This document shows positions 26,214 through 35,556 of a DNA stretch of 64,000 nucleotides, piece after piece. The position numbers and the translations under genes are program-made. The notes under the pieces are model-generated. The model did not search any database and was not told the DNA's origin. It was given only the letters and a program-made list of their open reading frames with translations. The stretch's first letter is position 1; each line of letters begins with the position of its first letter. The DNA is from Streptomyces sp. DT2A-34. GTDB lineage: Bacteria; Actinomycetota; Actinomycetes; Streptomycetales; Streptomycetaceae. The DNA is taken from positions 2,232,001-2,296,000 of the forward strand of contig NZ_JASTWJ010000001.1 in NCBI RefSeq assembly GCF_030499515.1, given 5' to 3'.

Positions 26214-27095
26214 ATGACCGGGACTCAACCACAGCCTCCCCCGGACCAGCCTTCGGGATGGACAGGCACGCCGTGGGGTGCGCGCAATGCTCCCCCCGAT
26301 GAGGGCAGGCTGCCGGGCAGGGACTGGTTGCACCCGCCGGGCTTCGGCTCTCCGCCCCGCAAGAGTCGTGGCCGCGGCTGTCTTGTGGGCTGCCTGAGCG
26401 CCTTGGTTGCCGTCCTCACCATCATCGTGATCATCGTCGTATCAGTTGGCGACGCGACCAAGCCCACCCGCGTGCACGCCACCCCTGATGCCCAGGCGGC
26501 GTTCCGCCCGACTCTGTCGGCGGCCGCACCGACTCCGAGCGAGCCCGCGGCTATCCGCCTGAGCGGCAAGGGTCAACAGGCGACCGAGACCTTCACCGTG
26601 ACCGACGGCTTGGCCGTCTTTCACTCAACCTGTTCCGGCTGTGGGGCCAATTTCATCGTCGAACTGCTCGATTCCTCCGGTCAGCTCAAAGACCTCCTGG
26701 TCAACACCATCGGCGCGTACGACGGCTCCCGGGCACAAGGGCTGAGCGCGGGCCGCTACCGCCTGAGCATCCAGGCGGATGCGGCCTGGACGGTCACCAT
26801 CACCCAGCCACGTCACGAGAGCGCGGACGGCCTTCCGCATACCTACCAGGGCAAAGGCGACCAGGTCGAAGGTCCCTTCACCGCCGACCACGCCGCCACC
26901 CTGCGCGGCGAGCACCACGGTCAGGAAAACTTCGCCGTCACCGTGCTCGACACAGACGGGGACCTGCAGGACCTCGCCTTCAATGAGATCGGCACATTCC
27001 GCGGATCCACCGTCACCCAGATGATCAGCGACGGGCCCTACTACCTCAACATCACCGCAGACGGGACCTGGACCCTGCACGTGTCCCGGCCCTGA
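26214..27095 (+). CDS. Membrane-anchored protein with two tandem beta-sandwich repeats
   Basis: This 293-residue protein has a proline-rich cytosolic N-terminus (about 1-52), one membrane helix (VGCLSALVAVLTIIVIIVV, about 58-77) and an extracytoplasmic part with two related repeats. Repeat 1 is GKGQQATETFTVTDGLAVFH to DAAWTVTITQP. Repeat 2 is GKGDQVEGPFTADHAATLRG to DGTWTLHVSRP. Both share a V-x-LLD/VLDTDG-L-x-DL core. The pattern suits extracellular all-beta domains of unknown ligand. The ATG follows AGAGGTTCCCC. It is not in an operon. I do not recognise a named family. Confidence 0.75.
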   Translation: MTGTQPQPPPDQPSGWTGTPWGARNAPPDEGRLPGRDWLHPPGFGSPPRKSRGRGCLVGCLSALVAVLTIIVIIVVSVGDATKPTRVHATPDAQAAFRPTLSAAAPTPSEPAAIRLSGKGQQATETFTVTDGLAVFHSTCSGCGANFIVELLDSSGQLKDLLVNTIGAYDGSRAQGLSAGRYRLSIQADAAWTVTITQPRHESADGLPHTYQGKGDQVEGPFTADHAATLRGEHHGQENFAVTVLDTDGDLQDLAFNEIGTFRGSTVTQMISDGPYYLNITADGTWTLHVSRP

Positions 27096-27244
27096 CAGAC
27101 AGGCGACTTAGCAGCATCCGGACGGCGGCGCCCCCGCGGCTTACCGACCATCACCCTCAGGACCGCAGCTGAGCGACCAGATCGCGGATCCGCGAAGCGC
27201 AGGCACCAAGCAGCGCGCACCAACGGATGCCTGCCTGCTGTGAT

Positions 27245-27740
27245 CTAGCACCCGCGAGAACCCGAAAGCATCACGCTGCCAGCCGTCGCGAAGGGAAGCA
27301 TCAGGAACCCTCCCACGCAAGCCAGCCGCTCGGCCAGGCCGCGCAGCGTGTACGCCGATCGGCCACGTGATGCACCGACTCCTTCAGCCACATCGCATCG
27401 AGCCGCTCGTACGGCAGACGTGTACGTCCCTCGGCGATGTCCTCGGCAGAAGCAACGACTGGCGTCAGATCGGACGGAGGGGCGCGCCGAGCTGGCCGAG
27501 CATCGCCTCGGACGGATCGACGCACAGAATGGGATGGCGAGGCTGCAGCTGCTGGGCCACTTCCCCGGCGAACAGACCCGTACCGGAGCCGATGTCGGCG
27601 ATCCGGTCCATGGGGCCGAGCCGCAGGGCCTCAGCGATCCGGCTGGACATCCAGGGAACGTAGTCCGGACCGTAGACCCAGTGCTCGTCGTATTCGGCTG
27701 CCAGCCCCTCGTAGTGCCCACGCACGTCGCGCCCTTCCAC
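27245..27740 (-). pseudogene. Broken class I SAM-dependent methyltransferase
   Basis: From GTG 27740 the frame encodes RGHYEGLAAEYDEHWVYGPD and the SAM-binding motif I RIADIGSGTGLFAGEVA with CVDPSEAMLGQL. It then shifts frame near 27480. The next piece, SDLTPVVASAEDIAEGRTRL with DAMWLKESVHHVADR, is one frame over. A third piece, TLRGLAERLACVGGFLMLPF, is in another frame again. At least two indels and an early end show that the gene is dead. Intact relatives are about 240 residues long. GAGGGGG precedes the start. Confidence 0.78.
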
Positions 27741-28183
27741 GATCCCCCTCGCGTGCCGCCGGTTGTGCCGTACAGGGCAGAGGACAGGTTATCGCGGGTA
27801 CTTGATCTACAACAGGCTGTAACTGGACGGCGATTGCGGAGGACGCAGCGGGTATTCGCATCACAAAACCTGAGGCTGAGAGGGGCGGCGACGCCCTCAA
27901 TTGGGAGGCAGACCGCGCCCCTTGTGCTGTTGGTCGGCTCCACTAGCCGCGGTTCGATGGGCCCCATCTGCCTGCGAGGCCACCGGCCCACAGCAACGTT
28001 TTTCGGCCATCGGCGGCACCGGCGACGGGAGTGTCTGTCACGGATTCGTGACGTTCGGTTGCGACCGACTGTACCCAACTTGCCCACTTGTGCGCTTACT
28101 TGCCTCCGCAAAGGCGGTAGGCGTTTTGTCAGTACCCGCAGCTAAAGTGAAACCTGACGCTTTGGCTAACGGGGAGGGATGCT
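27741..28183. other. Intergenic region before the type VII locus
   Basis: This 443-bp stretch is less GC-rich in its right half and has no convincing gene. It should carry the promoter of the first type VII locus gene. A TTGTCA about 60 bp before that start is a possible -35, but I see no matching -10. A short hairpin (CCTCCGC ... GCGG) lies near 28105-28120. Confidence 0.4.
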
Positions 28184-28768
28184 GTGGCGGACGACGTGCC
28201 GATCGACGCACCTGTGGCGGACCCAGCCGCATGGGCGGAGGGTTTTTTGGGGGGACCAGTAGCATCGGCGGCCGCAGATGTATTCGGCGTCGGGTCAGGC
28301 CTCCAGGCAGCGGTTTCGGCTGTTGGTGACGTCATCACCGAGTTGCAGTCCTTCACGAAGTTCCGCGACCGCATCGATGCCCTCCTGCGTGACCTGCGGG
28401 AAAGCGAGGCCAGCCCGAAGCGGGTGGGACAGAACGTGGCGTCGCGGGCCAACTTCGGCGGCGGTGGTTGGTCCGAGGCAACCAACCTCTTCGGCTCGTA
28501 CGAGACGGTGATGACCGAGTTGGAAAAGCTCTCCAAGCTCCTGACCGACTCCATCGAGGGCATGAGCATCGCGGTTCTGGCCTCGCACAAGGGCTACGAG
28601 AACGTGGACGCGGACGTCAGCCAGCGCATGCTGGCCATCAGCAAGGACACGACCGAGCACTACGGCGGAAGCTACGAGCCGCAGGTTCCGGGTGCGCCGG
28701 GTGGGCAGACCACGAAGCCCGGCGGCACCTCCGGCAGCGGCGACACATCCGGCGCATCGGGCTTCTGA
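28184..28768 (+). CDS. Type VII secretion-associated helical protein
   Basis: This 194-residue protein starts at GTG behind GGGGAGGG. The N-terminus is alanine-rich and acidic (ADDVPIDAPVADPAAWAEGF). The middle is a long helical hairpin (QAAVSAVGDVITELQSFTKF, YETVMTELEKLSKLLTDSIE) and the tail is Gly/Thr/Ser-rich. This is the general shape of ESX substrates and their chaperone-like partners, although no strict W-x-G is present. It is the first gene of the type VII cluster and lies 50 bp before a WXG-like protein, so the two may form a secreted heterodimer (inference). Confidence 0.78.
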   Translation: MADDVPIDAPVADPAAWAEGFLGGPVASAAADVFGVGSGLQAAVSAVGDVITELQSFTKFRDRIDALLRDLRESEASPKRVGQNVASRANFGGGGWSEATNLFGSYETVMTELEKLSKLLTDSIEGMSIAVLASHKGYENVDADVSQRMLAISKDTTEHYGGSYEPQVPGAPGGQTTKPGGTSGSGDTSGASGF

Positions 28769-28817
28769 TCACGGCTGGTCACGCATCACGGGGATAACGG
28801 GGATAACGGGAGACGAG

Positions 28818-30590
28818 ATGGGCGACAAGGGTAAGGGTGGCGGGAAGACGTCGTTCGAGAGCATGAGCCACGAGGAGATGCTCGCCTGGCTGGATCAGGC
28901 CGACGCCGGCATGGTGCTCGCCTCCGCGGCCAAGCTCGTGTTGGTGGCCGAGGAGATCAAGAAGGCCGGCGAGGAGCTGAAGACGCGCCCGCAGTGGGTG
29001 AGTTGGAAGGGGGAGGGCGCTGATGCGTTCCGCACCTGGAGCGCGGACCTCGCGAACGCGACGCTGAGGCTGGCGGACTACAGCCGAGGTGCGTCGAAGT
29101 GGCTCACCGAGGCGGCTGGCACGATCGGGAGTGTCCAGGCGTCGATCCCCCGAGACACGAAGTACGGACAGTCCACCCTGAGCACGGCGCAGGCGAACCT
29201 GGAAGCAGCCAGGGCCACGCCCAAGGACCCCGATTCGGCCTCTGTCACCCGTGACTCCACCCGGGATATTCAGACGGTCATGGCCAAGCGGGAGGCGGAG
29301 CGGCAAGAGGCGGCTCGGCAGATGAAGAAGCTCGGGGAGTCCTACACGCTGTCCGCGGAGCAGATGGACGCGTTGGAGAAGCCGGCGTTTCCGCCGCCGC
29401 CAAAGGATGTGATGCCGCCGAAGGGCCTCGACACAAGGGAAGGTATCGAACGCTCTGGTGGTGCCAGCGACGGAGGCGTAAACGGCCCGGCCGGATCGGC
29501 TGCGGCTGGTGGACGTACCTATGGCTCGGTGAGCGAAGGAAATGGAGCCAGTGGGCCGGTTGGCACTCCCGAGACCTCCGGTGATACTCCCGGAGCCCCT
29601 ACCGGAGGAACTGTGCGTCCGCAGCCGCCCACGGGGGTGGAGATCGACAGCGTGGCTACCTTGCCCGAGGCGCCGACTGCACCGTCGGGGCCGGCGAGTG
29701 GCCCGCCGATGGTGGGGGGACGGCCTGAGGGAACTGCGACGATGCCTCCCGGGGTGGTACCCCCTGTGGCGGGAGGCGCCCAAAGGCCGACCGGCCTTCC
29801 GACAGGGGCAGGCCGCCCTTCCCCTGGATTCCGGCCCCCGGTAGCCCCTGGGCAGACTCCGATGGGCACCGGACCTTCCGCCCAGCGTCCCACCGCAGGA
29901 GGAGGGATCACGGGCGGAAGGCCCGTGTCTCCGTCTCCGGGACGGGGCACCGGGGGTATCCCTCGGGGCACTGTGATCGGTGGTGAGGGTGTGTACGGCC
30001 GTGGCCCAGCGGGCCAGCCGGTCGGTACTGGAAGGCCTGGGGCTGTCCAGAGCGGAACGGGGAGTGGCCGGCGCATCGCAGGACAGCCCGAGGGCATTGT
30101 TGGTGGTCGCCCGCAGGGGCCGGGAGGGGTGAATGCCCGTCCCATCAGTGCCGGCGGCTCCGCCACGGCACGTGGCACGGCTCCCTCCGCGCCAGGCGGT
30201 GGGACGGGTGGTCGTCGCTTCGCCTCGGAAACCGGAGGCATCGTCGGCGGCCGTCCCCAGCAGGCTGGTACGGGGAGTGCACGCCCCTTCACCTCAGGCG
30301 GCTCAGGAGCGGTACACGGTGTTTCGGGCCGCAGCGGGCGCCCCGCGGGCCCTGCAGCTCAAAGCGGCACGCGCGGCGGACCCTCGGCCTCAGGCCCGGT
30401 GCGCCGGGCTGGTGAGCCGCAGCACGGTGCCGGACCGGTTGGGCATAGGGGATCCGTGGTGCCGCCGGGCTCTCGCCCGGGGGAGTCTCGTCCTGAGGAT
30501 CGCCGAGGCCAGCGCCCCGACTACCTCACTGAAGACGAAGAGACCTGGCAGCAGGGCGTACGTCGCGCGACACCGCCCGTCGTGGACTGA
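28818..30590 (+). CDS. WXG100-like protein with long Gly/Pro-rich C-terminal region
   Basis: This 590-residue protein starts at ATG after GGGAGACGAG. Residues 1-200 are helical, with the WXG-type turn PQWVSWKGEGADAFRTW and a PPE/WXG-like long hairpin. From about 215 to 590 it is a low-complexity Gly/Pro/Ser/Thr region with at least two tandem copies of a block of about 45 residues, each containing GIVGGRPQ and an ARP-x-[ST]-x-GGS segment. The extreme C-terminus is charged (LTEDEETWQQGVRR). It is probably a secreted or surface-exposed ESX substrate, possibly spanning the peptidoglycan. It lies between the 28184 gene and a mycosin, all in the same direction. Confidence 0.8.
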   Translation: MGDKGKGGGKTSFESMSHEEMLAWLDQADAGMVLASAAKLVLVAEEIKKAGEELKTRPQWVSWKGEGADAFRTWSADLANATLRLADYSRGASKWLTEAAGTIGSVQASIPRDTKYGQSTLSTAQANLEAARATPKDPDSASVTRDSTRDIQTVMAKREAERQEAARQMKKLGESYTLSAEQMDALEKPAFPPPPKDVMPPKGLDTREGIERSGGASDGGVNGPAGSAAAGGRTYGSVSEGNGASGPVGTPETSGDTPGAPTGGTVRPQPPTGVEIDSVATLPEAPTAPSGPASGPPMVGGRPEGTATMPPGVVPPVAGGAQRPTGLPTGAGRPSPGFRPPVAPGQTPMGTGPSAQRPTAGGGITGGRPVSPSPGRGTGGIPRGTVIGGEGVYGRGPAGQPVGTGRPGAVQSGTGSGRRIAGQPEGIVGGRPQGPGGVNARPISAGGSATARGTAPSAPGGGTGGRRFASETGGIVGGRPQQAGTGSARPFTSGGSGAVHGVSGRSGRPAGPAAQSGTRGGPSASGPVRRAGEPQHGAGPVGHRGSVVPPGSRPGESRPEDRRGQRPDYLTEDEETWQQGVRRATPPVVD

Positions 30591-30610
30591 ACTCGTTAGG
30601 ACCGCAAGGA

Positions 30611-31822
30611 ATGCCGATGCCCACCAGCAACATGCAGCGTCTCGCTCACAGGACCCTGCTGCCGGGAGTAATGGCAGCCCTGCTAGTGGGCATCGCCACG
30701 ACGCCGTCCCATGCGGAGTCCGTCCGTTCCCAGCAGTGGCACCTGACCGCCATGAAGGCGGAAGAGATGTGGAAGACCACCAGGGGCGAGGGCGTCACCG
30801 TCGCAGTCATCGACAGCGGGGTCGACGACACGAACCCCGACCTCCGCGGCCAGGTGCTGGAGGGGAAGGACTTCGCGCCGGACGCCCCGGGCGATCAGGA
30901 CACTGACGTCAGCGGCCATGGCACGGGCATGGCTGGATTGATTGCCGGAACCGGCGAGAGCGGAGGAGGCGACGGTGCCTTCGGCCTCGCCCCGAGGGCG
31001 AAGATCCTGCCCATTCGGGTTCCCCTGAAAGCCACCGTATTCGCCAAAGCGATCAGGTACGCCGTCGACACTGGGGCCAAGGTCATCAACATTTCCATGG
31101 GAGTGGGCGGCGGCGCCCCATTGCAGGAAGAGAGCGAGGCTGTGAAGTACGCCCTGGATAAAGGAGCTTTGATCTTCGCAGCCGTCGGCAACGACGGGGA
31201 CTCGTCTCTCGTAACCCCCGCCGCCACTCCAGGCGTCGTCGGAGTTGGAGCGGTCGGCAAAGATCTCCGCAAGACCGCCGAGTCACAGTACGGCCCCCAG
31301 GTAGACCTGGCGGCACCGGGCGCCGACATGGTGGCCGCATGCACAACCGAGACGGGCCTGTGCACCGCCCATGGCACGAGCGATGCCACCGCAATCACCT
31401 CCGCCAGCGCAGCCCTCATCTGGTCGCACCACCCTGACTGGACCAACAACCAGGTCCTCAGGGTCATGCTCAACACAGCAGCCGGCCCCACTAGCGGCGC
31501 CAAGCGAAACGACTACATTGGCTATGGGGTTGTGCGTCCCCGGATCGCCCTGAAGACCCCAGGCGATCCCGGTGCAGCCGACGAATACCCGCTCCCCGAC
31601 CTGGCCGCCGCGGAGCCCAAGTCGCCGTCTCCGAAGGCCTCCGAGTCCGCTGGGACCAAGAACGAGGACAAGCAGTCTGCCGCCGCCCTTGCACGTGAGG
31701 ATGACAGCGACACGGCTCTCTGGATCACGCTGGGCGTAGGTGCTGCCGCTCTGCTGGGTGCCGCAATCGCCATCCCTATAGTGCGTGCCCGGCGCCGCAA
31801 CACGACGTCCATCGCTCAATGA
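30611..31822 (+). CDS. mycP: Mycosin-type subtilisin protease (MycP), first copy
   Basis: This 403-residue S8 peptidase has a signal peptide (LLPGVMAALLVGIATTPSHA). The catalytic Asp is in VAVIDSGVDDTN, the His in SGHGTGMAG, the oxyanion Asn in AAVGNDGDS and the Ser in AHGTSDATAI. A single C-terminal helix (ALWITLGVGAAALLGAAIAI) anchors it, as is normal for mycosins, which sit outside the membrane in the type VII complex and process substrates. The Ser motif is GTSDAT instead of the usual GTSFAAP seen in the second copy at 37894. The start lies 20 bp after the WXG-like gene, so it is in the same operon. Confidence 0.92.
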   Translation: MPMPTSNMQRLAHRTLLPGVMAALLVGIATTPSHAESVRSQQWHLTAMKAEEMWKTTRGEGVTVAVIDSGVDDTNPDLRGQVLEGKDFAPDAPGDQDTDVSGHGTGMAGLIAGTGESGGGDGAFGLAPRAKILPIRVPLKATVFAKAIRYAVDTGAKVINISMGVGGGAPLQEESEAVKYALDKGALIFAAVGNDGDSSLVTPAATPGVVGVGAVGKDLRKTAESQYGPQVDLAAPGADMVAACTTETGLCTAHGTSDATAITSASAALIWSHHPDWTNNQVLRVMLNTAAGPTSGAKRNDYIGYGVVRPRIALKTPGDPGAADEYPLPDLAAAEPKSPSPKASESAGTKNEDKQSAAALAREDDSDTALWITLGVGAAALLGAAIAIPIVRARRRNTTSIAQ

Positions 31823-31968
31823 GTACAGGTACTTAGACGCGCTGGTGGCAGATGCGGATGGGGCACGTGATGCCGTGGCACTAACGTACTTCGCGACCAC
31901 CGCAGCGTCGCGGTCGCACGTTCACAACCGTTCGACGGCATACGACACAACACGGGGAGGGGCCACGC

Positions 31969-32433
31969 ATGGCGTGGGAGGAGTGGGAGCAGCTCAAGGC
32001 TGCGGTGGCCGAGCGGCACGCCACGCAGATGCGGCTCAACCAGCTGCCGGCTGATCCAGGAGGCGGCGGCTCAAGCGGTGGCGGCGCTATCGGCAAGGTG
32101 AGGTCCGACAAGGCCGCGTGGTCCAAGGCGGGAAAGGACGTCGGCGACCTGCGAGACAACACCGGGAAGGCGCTGACCAAGCTGAAGGACGGCCAGACGG
32201 GGCTTGGCAAGGATCCCGGATGCCTGACCGCGGCGGCCCAGCAGGGCGTGTACGACTCCTGGGAGCGCCGGATCAGGGACATCCGTGAGCTGTGCGGCGG
32301 GCTCGCTGACGTGCTGGAGAAGACGGGCAACGACCAGCTGAGGACCGACGAGGCAATTAAGGACGAGATCGCCGGCCTGAAGGTCCGCTCTGAGGATGCG
32401 CCGGCTGCTGGCGGCACGGGCAAGGGCTGGTGA
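31969..32433 (+). CDS. Type VII locus helical protein (WXG-like size class)
   Basis: This 154-residue protein, AWEEWEQLKAAVAERHATQM, has a Gly/Ser-rich break (about 31-43). It then has helices with WSKAGKDVGDLRDNTGKALT and a C-terminal YDSWERRIRDIRELCGGLAD. Actinobacterial ESX loci often contain such short helical proteins next to a larger effector. Here it lies 9 bp before the alpha/beta hydrolase gene. It may be the chaperone or co-secreted partner of that hydrolase (inference). GGGGAGGGG lies upstream of the ATG. Confidence 0.78.
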   Translation: MAWEEWEQLKAAVAERHATQMRLNQLPADPGGGGSSGGGAIGKVRSDKAAWSKAGKDVGDLRDNTGKALTKLKDGQTGLGKDPGCLTAAAQQGVYDSWERRIRDIRELCGGLADVLEKTGNDQLRTDEAIKDEIAGLKVRSEDAPAAGGTGKGW

Positions 32434-32442
32434 TCCGGAAGT

Positions 32443-34326
32443 ATGGACCTCAAGACGCTCAAGGCCATCAAGCCGTCGGAGTACGCCGAAGCGGCGGGCG
32501 GGTACCGCGCGGTAAGCGACATGGCTGATGCGGCCAGGGACCGCATCGACAAGCAGATCACCGCGGCTATGCAAAAGGCCAACGAGGGCGAGGCGGCCGA
32601 CGCAGCACTCAAGCAGTTGAAGAAGCTGTCCGAGAACTTCCACTACGCCCAGGTCGAGTGTGGCTTGGTAAGCGGGGCTCTCAACGGCTTCTCATCCGAG
32701 ATCGCCAGCCCGAGACGGCGCCTGCTAGAGGCCCTGGAGGACGCCGAGGCACTGTCGTACACCGTCAGCACAGACGGGGGCGTCGCGTATCCCGCCGGGG
32801 GGAAGAACGAGCTGACCGATGACGAGATCCCCGGCGGAACGACCACAGGCAACGCTGACCGGGCCGTCGGCCGGTACACCCCCGGACTGGGCCCGGACAC
32901 CTCTGGCCTGCACAGCCCCAACCCCCACCACGCGAAGGCCCAGTACATCGCCGACCTCATCGCCCACGCGGTACAGGAAGCCACGGAGATCGACGACCGG
33001 TACAGCAGGGCGCTGGAGAAGCTCAAGGCTGCGCCGGGACTGAGTGTCAGCACCAAGACGTGGGCGAATGTGGCGTCCGATGTCGATGCCGTCGGCTCTG
33101 CCGCAAGTGAGTACCTTCGAGACAGCATCCCGATGGACAAGTCGCCCGCCGATCGCAAGGAGTGGTGGGACAGCCTCACACAGGAACAGCGGGAGGAGTA
33201 CCTGACGGTCTACCCCGACGTGATCGGGAACCTGGACGGCATCCCGGCCACGGTGCGGGACGAGGCGAACCGGGAGAACATCCAGTTCCTCATCGGGAAA
33301 CTCTCGGGCCAGGACGACGAGAAGTCGAAGACGATGCTGGACGGGTTGAAGGGGATTCAAGAAAAACTACAGGACCGAAGCGTGCCCCCGATGTATCTCC
33401 TTGGTATCGGAGACGAAGGCAACGGCCGCGCGATTGTGTCCTACGGAAATCCCGACACGGCAAAGAACGTCTCGGCTTATGTCCCGGGGCTTGAGACGAA
33501 GCTGGACGCCGAGTTCGCCGGCGGCACGATGAAACGGGCCCAGGACACTGCCATTGGTGCCAGCGAAGCCGACCCCCACAGTTCGACCGCGTCGATTGTC
33601 TGGCTCGGCTATGACGCGCCTCTGCTCTCTCCCTCAGATCTCGCCGCCAACACAGACGTCATGTTCCGGGACAATGCCGCGGCCGGAGCACCCGCTTACA
33701 ACAGCTTCATGGCTGGAATCTCAGCGACGAACGAGAGCCCGGAGCCGCACATCACGGCCATCGGGCACTCCTACGGTTCGCTCACCGTCGGTTTGGCGGC
33801 TCAAGAGAAGGGCGGGATCCCTGGAGCCGACGACATCGTCCTCGTCGGTAGCCCTGGTACTGAGGCGAAGACCGCCGAGGAGCTGAACGTCGGTAAGGGC
33901 CACGTATTCGTAGGTGCCGCAGACAACGACATCGTCACCAAGCTCCCCAATCACAACGAAGCCAGTGGCATGGGATCCGGGGCTGCCGGTGGCGGCTCGG
34001 CTGGGCTTGTGTTGGGACTGGGGATGGGCGGTCCCCTAGGAGCACTGGCTGGTGGTGTGGCCGGCACTGTCGTGGGCGGCACCGCCGGTTACATGGCTCA
34101 GGACCAGCAGACCGATCCCAGCCAGATCTGGTTCGGAACCGACCCGGCGAACAAGGCGTTTGGCGCCACACGCTTCCTGGTCGACGATGGCCCCACCGTG
34201 ACCGAGGGCGGATTCGACGCGCACTCGAATTATTTCAACCGCACAAAGGATCTAATGTCAGCCGACAACATTGCACATATCGTGGTTGGGAAGCCCGACG
34301 GCGTCGTCTTGGAGCAGCCGCGATGA
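32443..34326 (+). CDS. Type VII-linked alpha/beta hydrolase (DUF1023) with helical N-terminus
   Basis: This 627-residue protein has an N-terminal 240-residue helical region (KPSEYAEAAGGYRAVSDMAD) of the kind that targets proteins to ESX secretion. A DUF1023 hydrolase domain follows, with substrate-binding SIVWLGYDAPLL, the nucleophile elbow AIGHSYGSLTVGLA (Ser near 442), Asp in GAADNDIVTKL and the probable catalytic His in FDAHSNYFN. A glycine-zipper segment (about 510-552) is inserted before the His. The family acts on ester or amide bonds, probably in lipids or cell wall; the substrate is unknown. The stop overlaps the next gene start (ATGA). Likely a secreted enzyme or toxin. Confidence 0.85.
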   Translation: MDLKTLKAIKPSEYAEAAGGYRAVSDMADAARDRIDKQITAAMQKANEGEAADAALKQLKKLSENFHYAQVECGLVSGALNGFSSEIASPRRRLLEALEDAEALSYTVSTDGGVAYPAGGKNELTDDEIPGGTTTGNADRAVGRYTPGLGPDTSGLHSPNPHHAKAQYIADLIAHAVQEATEIDDRYSRALEKLKAAPGLSVSTKTWANVASDVDAVGSAASEYLRDSIPMDKSPADRKEWWDSLTQEQREEYLTVYPDVIGNLDGIPATVRDEANRENIQFLIGKLSGQDDEKSKTMLDGLKGIQEKLQDRSVPPMYLLGIGDEGNGRAIVSYGNPDTAKNVSAYVPGLETKLDAEFAGGTMKRAQDTAIGASEADPHSSTASIVWLGYDAPLLSPSDLAANTDVMFRDNAAAGAPAYNSFMAGISATNESPEPHITAIGHSYGSLTVGLAAQEKGGIPGADDIVLVGSPGTEAKTAEELNVGKGHVFVGAADNDIVTKLPNHNEASGMGSGAAGGGSAGLVLGLGMGGPLGALAGGVAGTVVGGTAGYMAQDQQTDPSQIWFGTDPANKAFGATRFLVDDGPTVTEGGFDAHSNYFNRTKDLMSADNIAHIVVGKPDGVVLEQPR

Positions 34327-34892
34327 GGGGCGTCAGCGCCGCAATCCTGGCAGGGATGCTTATCTTGACGGCATGCGGCACTTCGGAGCAGTCGGCTGAA
34401 GGGAAGCCGGATATGAACATGCAGGAAGCGGCGGAACACGCCGACAAGATCCTGGACGGGACGTTCGCCGCGATCAAGCCTGCAGTCCACTGGACCCACG
34501 GGGAGTCCACCGAGGGAAGCTGTGATGTCTCGCGGCGTCGCGCAGTGATGACCATCATCTCCGCGGAACGCAGGGGCAGTTTCTTCGGGGTGGTGGAACG
34601 CTACTGGAAGGCCGAAGGGTACCGACAGCTTGGTGTGAACCGGAGCACCAACAGTCCTGCGACATATTTCGAGACGCCCGACGAGTTCCGCGTACGTCTT
34701 CTCATCGGCGGCAACGGACAAGCGTTCTTCGAGGTTGCTACACCCTGCGTTACCAAATCCTCTGTGTCGCCGCCTTCAGCCGATACGGTCGGCCCTAACT
34801 ACGCGGGAGGCGATATCCCGGATCCCAACGTCCATTCGGACTTCTGGTCGGCCAGCGAACCAATCCCTTCCTCCTCCCCGAGTCGGACGTGA
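34323..34892 (+). CDS. Lipoprotein coupled to the type VII hydrolase
   Basis: This 189-residue protein has a short signal peptide and the lipobox LTAC at about residues 15-18 (ILAGMLILTACGTSEQS), so it is an exported lipoprotein. The mature part has two conserved-looking cysteines (EGSCDVS, VATPCVT) and a mixed alpha/beta pattern (RRAVMTIISAERRGSFFGVV). The start overlaps the hydrolase stop as ATGA. This tight coupling suggests that it binds or inhibits the hydrolase at the producer surface, as an immunity protein would, which is inference. Similar small lipoproteins are common in streptomycete ESX loci. Confidence 0.8.
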   Translation: MRGVSAAILAGMLILTACGTSEQSAEGKPDMNMQEAAEHADKILDGTFAAIKPAVHWTHGESTEGSCDVSRRRAVMTIISAERRGSFFGVVERYWKAEGYRQLGVNRSTNSPATYFETPDEFRVRLLIGGNGQAFFEVATPCVTKSSVSPPSADTVGPNYAGGDIPDPNVHSDFWSASEPIPSSSPSRT

Positions 34893-35098
34893 CTCAGGGA
34901 ACATGCGCAAGGCTAACAACGCTGTCCTCGAAAACTTAACCACCGCGCGGACGAGGCCGAACGGTCCTGCCTCTTACGGGGTGTTCGCCGTGCATGTCAA
35001 AGCTTCGTCTGCACCCGCCCGACGGCGGATCGCACCGGACGCGCCAGCCGTCAAACCCACCACAGCACCAGCACCGGAATGACCGGAAAGGAAAACAA

Positions 35099-35461
35099 AT
35101 GGCAGGAACCCAGAAGGTCACAGATGACGTACTGCGGCAGTTCGAGCAGGAACTCAACGAACGCTTCGGATCGGTGAAGCAGCAGCTGCAGCAGTTGCAC
35201 GCTGTGATCGATGGCGTGGAAGGCAAGTGGCAGGGCCAGGGTGCCGTGTCCTTCGACCGTAAGCAGACCGAAATCAACGAGCGCATGGCCCACATCGGCA
35301 ACCTGCTCGTCCGGTTCCAGAACGCGGTCAACGACAACCGCCGGATCGCCGGCAGCACCGACGAAGAGATGTACCAGGCCCTGGCGGGCATCGACGCGGG
35401 CGGCTCCGGCTCGGCCGGCAGTGCCCCGACCGGAAAGACCTCGGCCTTCTCCGGCATGTAG
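35099..35461 (+). CDS. esxA: WXG100 protein (EsxA-like)
   Basis: This 120-residue secreted helical-hairpin protein begins AGTQKVTDDVLRQFEQELNE. It has the turn motif KWQGQGAVSF (W-x-G, residues about 42-44), helix 2 (FQNAVNDNRRIAGSTDEEMY) and a Gly/Ser tail longer than the mycobacterial form. The second helix ends near the Y-x-x-x-[DE]-like export signal. It forms a dimer with the next gene product. GGAAAGGAAAAC precedes the ATG. It lies 95 bp before its partner. Confidence 0.9.
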   Translation: MAGTQKVTDDVLRQFEQELNERFGSVKQQLQQLHAVIDGVEGKWQGQGAVSFDRKQTEINERMAHIGNLLVRFQNAVNDNRRIAGSTDEEMYQALAGIDAGGSGSAGSAPTGKTSAFSGM

Positions 35462-35556
35462 CTCGTGCGCGATCGGGCGGCGGCCCGCCCAAGGCCGCAG
35501 CAAACCTTCAGTTCAAACCTTCAGCACAGCAGCCACGGAAGGCAGTTGGAGACGCC

